Shown here: positions 1 to 5,104 of the stretch, piece by piece
How the letters are laid out: every line of letters starts with the position of its first letter
Position numbering within the stretch: the stretch's first letter is position 1
Origin: Planctomycetia bacterium
GTDB taxonomy: Bacteria; Planctomycetota; Phycisphaerae; Phycisphaerales; UBA1924
NCBI GenBank assembly: GCA_005776545.1
Contig: SXOY01000311.1
Span: 1-5,104 of the forward strand
DNA length: 5,104 nucleotides
Direction of reading: 5' to 3'
Notes under the pieces: generated by a model
What the model was told of the DNA's origin: nothing
What the model saw: the letters and a program-made list of their open reading frames with translations, nothing else
Database searches by the model: none
Translations under genes and position numbers: made by a program

Positions 1-49
1 GCGAGGTGAAGCATGTCAGCAGTATACAAGGCAGGGAAGGTGCGCGACA

Positions 50-406
50 TCACCCGCCGCTGGTTTTGGTCTGCGTATATCCAAGAGTACGAAGATGGGC
101 AACGAGCCTGTCACGGTGGTCGCCTTGCAATTCGATTGCGGACTCAGAGAGACTGCCGCCCGTTGCGAACTTTTGTTTCAGGTCCTTGAGAAGTTGAGTC
201 AGATCTTTCTCGCGAGCGGTGAAGCCAGAGATGACTGTTACAGTCTTTCCGCGGCGGGATTCGCGCTGCACGCGTAGCGGCTGGTCTTTGGCGTGTGCGA
301 GTTTGCCATCGCTTCCACGCGGGCACGTGCAGATGCCAATCGGCCTTTCGCAATGCTCGCACGTAACAGGGCGTTCAAGGGATGTGCCAGCGAAAAGTCC
401 AGACAT
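50..406 (-). CDS. yciH: SUI1/eIF1-like translation factor (YciH family) with N-terminal Cys4 cluster
   Basis: Encodes 118 residues. Residues 45-110 form the SUI1 fold of eukaryotic eIF1 and bacterial YciH: the basic RRGKTVTVISGF strand (51-62), a Leu/Lys-rich helix (69-80), the ATGG turn (81-84) and the family signature IELQGDHRD (91-99). Known members bind the small ribosomal subunit and influence start-codon choice; in bacteria the protein is non-essential and its role is poorly defined. The N-terminus carries C16, C19, C26 and C28 (CxxC-x6-CxC), which looks like a small zinc site and is absent from E. coli YciH. The ATG at 406 is chosen because the family domain plus a short N-terminal tail fits it, and because it lies 2 bases after the TGA of the upstream gene, which suggests translational coupling. 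There is no strong Shine-Dalgarno sequence. It is the last complete gene of the unit; the remaining 49 bases show no terminator. Family assignment is secure, exact function is not. Confidence 0.93.
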   Translation of the reverse strand: MSGLFAGTSLERPVTCEHCERPIGICTCPRGSDGKLAHAKDQPLRVQRESRRGKTVTVISGFTAREKDLTQLLKDLKQKFATGGSLSESAIELQGDHRDRLVAHLRTLGYTQTKTSGG

Positions 407-408
407 GA

Positions 409-903
409 TCAGGTTCCAGGATGTGCCGCTGTGGGCAATGTGTAAGAGAGTCTGGTGGCATTGTTCGCCGCCATCGCGAGCAGTGGGGGTTGCTCGCCAC
501 ATTCTGGACAGCGGGCAGAAGTCGGGAGCGCAGTAAGATCATACTTGCAGTTGGCACAGATGCCGTGCCGTGGAGCAGGTGTGAGCCAGCGCCATGGACG
601 TTGGATCGTCGTGCAAGTTGCCAATACGAGGAGAGAAAGAAGCGAGATTGCGTTGTGGACATAGCCGCTGAAGATTGGCGTTTGCAAGGCTCCATCAGTG
701 ATGCGGATATGAGAGGCCATCAGCACAAAATCAGGGCGAGTGGAAACGTAGTAGTCGAGAAACGCACCACGAATCCGCGCACTCTCTTCTTCGCTTACAA
801 CCGCACCTTCAACCGCACAAAGCCTCACTGAAGCACGCGATGTGGACTGCGTGACAGCCCAGAACCCCGAAGTTGAGCTCGTCTGGTCTACGCTGAGCCA
901 CAT
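409..903 (-). CDS. Membrane protein with C-terminal planctomycete-type zinc ribbon (5' end uncertain)
   Basis: From the first in-frame ATG this gives 164 residues. A non-membrane region (1-80) is followed by a hydrophobic helix at about 82-99 (NAISLLSLLVLATCTT), a basic and aromatic stretch (QRPWRW), then a zinc ribbon with C116-x2-C119 and C132-x2-C135 around YDLTALP. This C-terminal ribbon directly after a helix is familiar from many Phycisphaerae membrane proteins of unknown function; the ribbon would face the cytoplasm. The reading frame stays open for 87 more codons above the ATG at 903 and contains a second convincing membrane helix, so the native protein is probably about 250 residues with two helices flanking an extracytoplasmic domain, and 903 is only a conservative start. 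The stop is 2 bases before the SUI1 gene. I do not recognise the extracytoplasmic domain and assign no function. Confidence 0.75.
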   Translation of the reverse strand: MWLSVDQTSSTSGFWAVTQSTSRASVRLCAVEGAVVSEEESARIRGAFLDYYVSTRPDFVLMASHIRITDGALQTPIFSGYVHNAISLLSLLVLATCTTIQRPWRWLTPAPRHGICANCKYDLTALPTSARCPECGEQPPLLAMAANNATRLSYTLPTAAHPGT

Positions 904-1185
904 GTCTGGTATCTGCGGAAGTGCGCGAATATTCGAATCAAAGAAATATCCGTTGTCTTTGCGACACGCAAACGTGATATCCAGGTTCCCAGAAAAACAA
1001 GATGTACTGCGAGCCTGAAGGGTAAAACGAGCCAGGTAGCGTCCAGATGTTGATGGGCTGCGATACGAAATCGGTAACGCGATGACAGAACCGCAAAAAG
1101 CTACACATGCGGCGGCAAGAACCAGTCGAGATGAAAAGAACGCAAAGATAACTTCATATCGGCGTTAGGCAAGGGTCGAGTTCAT
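904..1185 (-). other. Open 5' extension of the zinc-ribbon membrane gene, interrupted by an in-frame TAA
   Basis: Reading the minus strand in the frame of the 409-903 gene gives 87 sense codons from 1164 to 904 with no stop. The translation looks real: a basic and aromatic start (RRYEVIFAFFSSR), a hydrophobic helix (LVLAAACVAFCGSVIALPI), then a polar domain containing GRYLARFTLQ and KDNGYFFD. The stretch has no ATG, GTG or TTG in frame. Just above it TAA occupies 1165-1167, and six codons before that is an in-frame ATG at 1185 (MNSTLA then stop), only 9 bases after the TPR gene stop. The simplest reading is a gene starting at 1185 with a nonsense codon at position 7. A non-standard start (for example ATC at 1149) or a sequencing error are alternatives. 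No other gene is seen between 904 and 1194. Confidence 0.6.
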
Positions 1186-1194
1186 TGAGAATTG

Positions 1195-3714
1195 CTAACG
1201 TGAAGAGGACGAAACGGCTTTGGCAATCAGTAGATGCGGAAAGCGAGGGTCAAAGTTGAGCCTGTTTGCGAGCTGAAAACACAAGGGAATCTGGTCCGAT
1301 CGACGAAGACCAAGAACTGCAAGAAATAGGGATCGAGGAACACCTCTTGGAACACAATACAAGAGCTGAGCATCTGTTGGAGTGGCAGTTCCCGCAAGCC
1401 ATGTGGCTGCGAGGCGATCATCGTAAGTCGCTGCGGCAAGTTGATTGATCGCAAGGTCAAGTTGGGTAAGTGCCAGCGTCGAATCACCCTTGAGGTATGC
1501 TCCCAATACGACCGTGAAACGCTCTTCGAGCGATGCCTCCGCGGTCAGTAGTTTGGCTGCCTCGGCAATTGCGCCAGTCTGAATGAGAGCTTCAAAGTTG
1601 AGGTTGCCACCGGGCTGGTTGTACTTGGTCCAGTTTGCGATGTCGTTCTCGCAGTAGGCAAGAATACTCAGAAGTTGATAGCGAATCTCATCGGCGTTTG
1701 GTCCATAATCGCCCACATACGCCTGAATGTACGCCTCGGCCTCATCGTGCCTGTGGAGTGCAGCTAAACATACAAGTTTATCTCCCGCTTCCCGGGAAGT
1801 CATAGTGCCTGGCATCGCACGCAATTGAGGCGACTCAAGGCACTCGGCGAATTTGCCGCGTGCAAGGAGTATTGTGCGGCTGACTTGCTGCGAGCCGTCA
1901 TCCCATGGAATCAACGTCATCGCCTGATCGATGTACTTGGTTGCCAGATCAAATTCGCCACTATCAAGGTAGTATCTCGCAAGAGCGCGAGCCGCATATG
2001 GATGTGGTGATTCGCCGGTAGTGGCGGCGACATACATCGCAAGTCTCACTTTAGGATCATGGGCTATGCGAGCGGAAAGGTAGAGAAGGGCAGAGTTCTT
2101 TGGATCAGTCTGGAGCAGCGACTGATACTCCGCCTGAAGGTCAAACGTAGGATTGTGTGCTTCACAAGAGTCCTGATGCAGTCGATGAGCATTGACGAGA
2201 ACTGGCCGGACCTTTAGAAGCGGCTCAATGGTCTGCTCCAGATCTTGTTGTGGAACTGCGCTCGATGCAAAAAGATACGTCTCACAATCAGGATCAAATC
2301 TGAGGCCGTTCACAACGCGATCGGGAAGTTCCCCTGCTCCCAGATAATGCGAGACGATTCTGAGTGATTCCAAGTTAGTGGCGGAAGTGATCTCAAGGCT
2401 GGTGCGTTTCTCTGAGGAGTTGCTGTGGCTCTTTACGCTGACCTTTGCAGGCAGCGGCGTAAATGGGCAATCGATCTTCCCAAATTCGTGAACCTGCTTG
2501 CCAGTAAAGAGTTCGAACGTCGACGGTGGGGGATTCGTCGCGTAAATCGCCGTGCATTTGAGCACCATGCCAAGTGAATCGGGGTTAATCACCGTGATTG
2601 GATGGCTGAATGGTCGAGCGAAGAAATTAGTTGATAGATCTACCTGAAACGAAGGAATGAGGTTCAACGAGTGGTTGACGGAAATTGTGTACTGACCTTC
2701 CGGAACGGTGACGAATCGCTGTGTATCTGCCGACATAGAGAATGTCTGTGAGCCGATGACGACTTCATATGGGTACGTCGTGCCGTTGACGAGATATATG
2801 CGGCGGTTCTGGCCGTTGTTATAGGCAGTGAAGAGGTAGATCGCGAGCAGGATGAGTGCGATGACCGGGCCGATGAAACGGGCGATGCGAAATCGAACCG
2901 AGCCTTCAGATTCCTTGAATTCCTTGACGTTGAGGAGCTTTGAGGAAATCGGTTTGCCGCTGTCCAGGTTCTTTTCGCTCACCTTTCGCATCTTCTTGAA
3001 TTGCTTGTCTTTGAGCAGCGATGGATGCGCAGCGGCAAATCCGTCGAGCATGGTGATAGCTCGATCGTGCGAGCCGGCGGCTTGAAGCGCGGAGATGTAA
3101 AGTGTCAGAAGCCAGCAATCGTCGCGTTGGTGCTCAAGAAGCAATGGTTCGGCAACAAGTGTCGCATCCGCGAATGAGCCGTAATGATAAAGGACAGCTG
3201 CCAATCGCAGCGAAACAGTTCGATCCGGCTTGATCGCCAGTGACTGACGATAACTATGAGCCGCCTCTGTTCCCATTCCAAAATGGCGGTAGACATCTGC
3301 GAGCGTGTTCAGGACTTCAGGTTCTTTCAGCAACGATGGCGAAAGCGAGGCGATGATTCCAAGACACTCATCCTTGGCATCAAAGTACGCAGCACAACTG
3401 ATCGCCTTCATCGCTGTCTGAAGGTCTCCGGGGTTTTCATCGAGTTTGGCGGCTTCCTCTGCAATCGCCTCATCTCGCGCCTCGTTCCATTTCTTCAGCG
3501 AACTGACATTGTGACGACGGCAATTCGGGCAGTCGTCATTGATGCGTTTCGCACCAAGCGGAATTAACGGAATAAAGAGAAATACGAAAAACAGTGTCGT
3601 CTCATACGACTGAAGATCGCCATGGCCGCCGCAAAACTCGCAGTTTCCACGCCTCGCGCGGAGGTTGCGTCTGCCGTAATACCAGGTTCCAATTCCATTC
3701 ACTGTTTGCGGCAT
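1195..3714 (-). CDS. Large membrane-anchored TPR protein with N-terminal split zinc ribbon
   Basis: Encodes 839 residues of unrecognised specific function. The N-terminus has C25-x2-C28 and C62-x2-C65 separated by a very hydrophobic stretch (about 40-54, LFFVFLFIPLIPLG); this layout resembles small zinc-ribbon proteins in which an FxIPLIPL segment lies between two CxxC knuckles. Helical TPR-like repeats follow at about 95-235 (for example residues 134-163, with AHSYRQSLAIKPD), then a basic linker and one transmembrane helix at about 280-298 (IGPVIALILLAIYLFTAY). Beyond it is a beta-rich part (about 305-460, including RFVTVPEGQYTISV), then further TPR-like helices (about 520-830, for example YYLDSGEFDLATKYIDQAM). 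The likely topology is cytoplasmic N-terminus and extracytoplasmic C-terminus, suggesting a scaffold. ATG 3714 is preferred over the TTG at 3720 because AAAGGG lies 7 bases upstream of it. It leads the unit containing the zinc-ribbon membrane gene and the SUI1 gene. Confidence 0.88.
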   Translation of the reverse strand: MPQTVNGIGTWYYGRRNLRARRGNCEFCGGHGDLQSYETTLFFVFLFIPLIPLGAKRINDDCPNCRRHNVSSLKKWNEARDEAIAEEAAKLDENPGDLQTAMKAISCAAYFDAKDECLGIIASLSPSLLKEPEVLNTLADVYRHFGMGTEAAHSYRQSLAIKPDRTVSLRLAAVLYHYGSFADATLVAEPLLLEHQRDDCWLLTLYISALQAAGSHDRAITMLDGFAAAHPSLLKDKQFKKMRKVSEKNLDSGKPISSKLLNVKEFKESEGSVRFRIARFIGPVIALILLAIYLFTAYNNGQNRRIYLVNGTTYPYEVVIGSQTFSMSADTQRFVTVPEGQYTISVNHSLNLIPSFQVDLSTNFFARPFSHPITVINPDSLGMVLKCTAIYATNPPPSTFELFTGKQVHEFGKIDCPFTPLPAKVSVKSHSNSSEKRTSLEITSATNLESLRIVSHYLGAGELPDRVVNGLRFDPDCETYLFASSAVPQQDLEQTIEPLLKVRPVLVNAHRLHQDSCEAHNPTFDLQAEYQSLLQTDPKNSALLYLSARIAHDPKVRLAMYVAATTGESPHPYAARALARYYLDSGEFDLATKYIDQAMTLIPWDDGSQQVSRTILLARGKFAECLESPQLRAMPGTMTSREAGDKLVCLAALHRHDEAEAYIQAYVGDYGPNADEIRYQLLSILAYCENDIANWTKYNQPGGNLNFEALIQTGAIAEAAKLLTAEASLEERFTVVLGAYLKGDSTLALTQLDLAINQLAAATYDDRLAATWLAGTATPTDAQLLYCVPRGVPRSLFLAVLGLRRSDQIPLCFQLANRLNFDPRFPHLLIAKAVSSSSR

Positions 3715-3721
3715 GGCCAAG

Positions 3722-3727
3722 CCCTTT
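3722..3727 (-). promoter_or_regulatory. Ribosome binding site of the TPR gene
   Basis: On the minus strand AAAGGG lies 7 bases before the ATG at 3714. It is a partial Shine-Dalgarno match. It would be only 1 base from the alternative in-frame TTG at 3720, so it decides in favour of the ATG. Confidence 0.5.
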
Positions 3728-3743
3728 CTAGTCTGTGGTGGAG

Positions 3744-3772
3744 AGCATACCAGATAATCGAGCGGGGGACAA
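3744..3772 (-). promoter_or_regulatory. Candidate sigma-70-type promoter for the TPR gene unit
   Basis: On the minus strand TTGTCC (3772-3767, 4 of 6 to the -35 consensus) is followed by exactly 17 bases and then TATGCT (3749-3744, 4 of 6 to the -10 consensus), preceded by TGG as an extended -10 element. A transcript would start near 3737 and have a leader of about 20 bases to the ATG at 3714. The element lies between the terminator of the upstream gene and this start, where a promoter is expected. Both hexamers are only moderate matches, and promoter consensus in planctomycetes is not well established. Confidence 0.4.
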
Positions 3773-3812
3773 GCAGCGATTGTGGGAGCAAATGGCCGAG
3801 CAATGTGGGCAC

Positions 3813-3842
3813 AAAAAAAGCTCCCGCCATAACGACGGGAGC
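3813..3842 (-). terminator. Rho-independent terminator after the deoxyhypusine synthase-family gene
   Basis: On the minus strand GCTCCCG (3842-3836) and CGGGAGC (3826-3820) form a perfect 7-base-pair GC-rich stem with a 9-base loop, followed at once by seven T (3819-3813). Orientation and position, 86 bases after the stop of the gene at 3929, fit termination of that gene and separation from the TPR gene unit downstream. Confidence 0.85.
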
Positions 3843-3863
3843 CAGTTGCGAATGTGGTTTTCT

Positions 3864-3891
3864 CTAATGCCTAGTGCCAAATGCCTAATGC
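3864..3891. repeat. Tandem heptamer repeat, four units, consensus CTARTGC
   Basis: Four exactly adjoining 7-base units on the plus strand: CTAATGC, CTAGTGC, CAAATGC, CTAATGC. A fifth position (CTGTACC) is degenerate. The array lies between the stop codon of the deoxyhypusine synthase-family gene and its terminator hairpin, so it would be transcribed in the 3' untranslated region. A related array in the same orientation lies at 5088-5104 on the other side of the gene. Heptamer short tandem repeats of this style occur between genes in some bacteria, notably cyanobacteria. Their role is unclear. Confidence 0.7.
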
Positions 3892-3928
3892 CTGTACCGT
3901 CCAGTGCGACACACCGAATCCGGCATGC

Positions 3929-5065
3929 TCATCGAACAGCCTTCTTCTTACTCGTGGTATTCATCCACTCGGGCAAGCCATCGCCCTTCTCAAACAGATT
4001 GGCGAACTTGAAGCCCTTGCGTGCCTTCCAGGACTTACGGTGATACGCATCGCTCGCTAGCAGCGGGAAGAGTGCGGTGAGTTCGCCGAACACCATCTGC
4101 TCGTGTACCACATCGACCTTGCCCCATGAGCAGGCTTCGCGGAGTGTGGAGCCTGAGAGTGCGCCATCGCGTGAATCAGCAACCGTCATCTGAATCGCGT
4201 ACTTGTGCATGCCGATATCGCCGCGGGCCTTGCCACCCTTGCGTTCATTGAGCAGTTCGGCCGCGACCACGATGTCCTGGGCGAAGTTCTTGGGAACGCC
4301 GCCGCCGAGCATGAGAAGACCGGTGTCTTTGCATGCGAGTTTGATGTCAGTGAGTTCGCGGAAGTCCTTGCCAGAGTCAAACGCGACCTGTCCGCGGCCT
4401 TCTTCGATCGCTTCGGTCTGCTGCAACACGATGCCGAAACCGGCAGAACAGTCGCTGAACGCGGGCACAAAGATGGGGACGCGCTTCTGGTAGCAGGTCT
4501 TGACGATCGAGTCGTTCTTGGCGTGATTCTGCGCGAGGTACGCACCCATCGCTTCGCAGAATTCGCGGCTGGAGTACGCGCCGGGTTCAAACGCGTTGAA
4601 AATCTCATGCGTGGCGGCGTCGCAGTCGCGAAGATCATCCTCGTTGATGTAGGTGTCGTAAATGCGATCGATCATCAGATTGCGTAGCGTCATGTCATCA
4701 ACCGGAGGCGCTTCGGGCGAGCCCGGTGCGATGTAGTGCTTAAAGCCCAGGCCTTCAAAGAAATCCTGATCAACGATGTTTGCGCCGGTTGACACGATGG
4801 CATCGATCATGTTGTTTTCAAGGAGCGTAATAATCGCATTCTTGAGTCCCGCTGAAATCAGCGAGCCTGCGAGCGTCAGGATTACTGCGCACTCTTTGTC
4901 CTTGAGCATCATCGAGTAGATGTCCGCGGCGTTCGACAGCGTGCGCGCGGTGTACGCCATGTCGCGATAGCTGTCGATGACAGGCCGCGCATCAAACTTG
5001 GTGATATCGATGTGCTCGATGGGGCGAGAGAGAAGTTCCTTCTTGGTCCATTTGCCGTTTGCCAT
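3929..5065 (-). CDS. Deoxyhypusine synthase-family protein (bacterial DHS-like, possible homospermidine-type synthase)
   Basis: Encodes 378 residues, full length for the family, whose members use NAD to transfer the aminobutyl group of spermidine. Eukaryotic and archaeal enzymes place it on a lysine of eIF5A; some bacterial relatives make homospermidine from putrescine. Visible motifs: the nucleotide-binding-type segment AGSLISAG (66-73), STGANIVDQDFF (92-103), the FVPAFSDCSAGFG core (199-211), LMLGGGVPKN (251-260) and SWGK (313-316), whose K316 aligns with the catalytic lysine K329 of human DHS. At the position of human H288, just after the GGGVxK motif, this protein has N260. The enzyme should be cytoplasmic. 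Start ATG 5065 is chosen because AGGAG lies 8 bases upstream; an in-frame TTG at 5104 would add 13 residues encoded by repeat sequence. The gene appears monocistronic at its 3' end because a terminator follows. Family is secure; substrate (protein lysine or diamine) cannot be read from sequence. Confidence 0.93.
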   Translation of the reverse strand: MANGKWTKKELLSRPIEHIDITKFDARPVIDSYRDMAYTARTLSNAADIYSMMLKDKECAVILTLAGSLISAGLKNAIITLLENNMIDAIVSTGANIVDQDFFEGLGFKHYIAPGSPEAPPVDDMTLRNLMIDRIYDTYINEDDLRDCDAATHEIFNAFEPGAYSSREFCEAMGAYLAQNHAKNDSIVKTCYQKRVPIFVPAFSDCSAGFGIVLQQTEAIEEGRGQVAFDSGKDFRELTDIKLACKDTGLLMLGGGVPKNFAQDIVVAAELLNERKGGKARGDIGMHKYAIQMTVADSRDGALSGSTLREACSWGKVDVVHEQMVFGELTALFPLLASDAYHRKSWKARKGFKFANLFEKGDGLPEWMNTTSKKKAVR

Positions 5066-5073
5066 TGCAATAA

Positions 5074-5078
5074 CTCCT
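5074..5078 (-). promoter_or_regulatory. Ribosome binding site of the deoxyhypusine synthase-family gene
   Basis: AGGAG on the minus strand, 8 bases before the ATG at 5065. It is the clearest Shine-Dalgarno sequence in the window and fixes the start against the longer in-frame alternatives, TTG at 5104 and ATG at 5083. Confidence 0.75.
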
Positions 5079-5087
5079 GGCATTGAC

Positions 5088-5104
5088 CTAGTGCCTAGTG
5101 TCAA
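5088..5104. repeat. Heptamer repeat at the window edge, upstream of the deoxyhypusine synthase-family gene
   Basis: On the plus strand CTAGTGC (5088-5094) is followed by CTAGTGT (5095-5101) and CAA, where the window ends. The last ten bases match CTAGTGCCAA of the downstream array (3871-3880) at 9 of 10 positions, so the array probably continues beyond the edge. It ends 9 bases from the ribosome binding site and lies in the 5' leader or promoter region of the gene. A short inverted repeat, TTGAC (5083-5087) and GTCAA (5100-5104), brackets it and may be chance. Confidence 0.6.

Noticed and set aside
1..49. Possible start of another minus-strand gene at ATG 14
   Set aside because: Only about 14 bases of frame remain in the window and no ribosome binding site precedes it, so nothing can be supported.
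421..831. 136-codon open frame on the plus strand
   Set aside because: Antisense to the zinc-ribbon membrane gene, whose own translation has clear cysteine motifs and a membrane helix; the plus-strand product is rich in Arg and Cys without pattern.
1155..1157. ATG at 1157 on the minus strand as the start of the zinc-ribbon membrane gene
   Set aside because: It is in a different frame and reaches a stop after 18 codons (MKLSLRSFHLDW...), whereas the frame of the real gene encodes a membrane helix over the same bases; it would need a frameshift.
4205..4687. 160-codon open frame on the plus strand opposite the DHS-like gene
   Set aside because: It is fully antisense to a strongly supported enzyme gene, and its translation shows no recognisable domain; it is a by-product of codon bias in the real gene.
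5066..5104. Longer DHS-like start at TTG 5104 or ATG 5083
   Set aside because: The added residues are encoded by heptamer repeat and the ribosome binding site itself, and AGGAG is correctly spaced only for the ATG at 5065.
5099..5104. Perfect TTGACA hexamer on the minus strand as a -35 box for the DHS-like gene
   Set aside because: No -10-like sequence is found 15 to 19 bases downstream, and the hexamer falls inside the heptamer repeat; the true promoter is probably outside the window.

Overview
The window reads as ordinary chromosome of a bacterium, most likely a planctomycete and probably of the Phycisphaerae lineage. The main clue is a membrane protein ending in the zinc-ribbon signature CxxCxYDLTxLP...CPECG, which recurs on many small membrane proteins in that group. 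Supporting clues are a bacterial SUI1/eIF1-like protein with an N-terminal cysteine cluster, a bacterial deoxyhypusine-synthase-like enzyme, and intergenic heptamer repeats. The assignment is inference, since there is no rRNA or other direct marker.

Every convincing gene lies on the minus strand, so the order of transcription runs from high to low coordinates. At the right end (3929-5065) is a complete deoxyhypusine synthase-family gene with a good ribosome binding site. Its start lies just inside a heptamer repeat that runs off the window edge. After its stop comes a 214-base spacer down to the next start. The spacer holds a second heptamer array (3864-3891), a rho-independent terminator (3813-3842) and a plausible sigma-70-type promoter (3744-3772).

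That promoter would drive a second unit of three genes: an 839-residue membrane-anchored TPR protein with an N-terminal split zinc ribbon (1195-3714), a membrane protein with a C-terminal zinc ribbon (409-903, reading frame open much further upstream), and a small SUI1-family translation factor (50-406). The last two are separated by only 2 bases, so they are probably translationally coupled. No terminator is visible in the 49 bases after the SUI1 gene.

The most unusual point is the 5' end of the middle gene. Its frame is open and protein-like, with a convincing transmembrane helix, for 87 codons above the first in-frame ATG. It contains no standard start there, and is cut by one in-frame TAA lying six codons after an ATG placed at typical operon spacing behind the TPR gene. 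This looks like a nonsense-interrupted or unusually started gene. No CRISPR array, mobile element, tRNA or rRNA was seen, and I found no convincing new multi-gene defence or metabolic system. The functions of the TPR and zinc-ribbon membrane proteins remain unknown.
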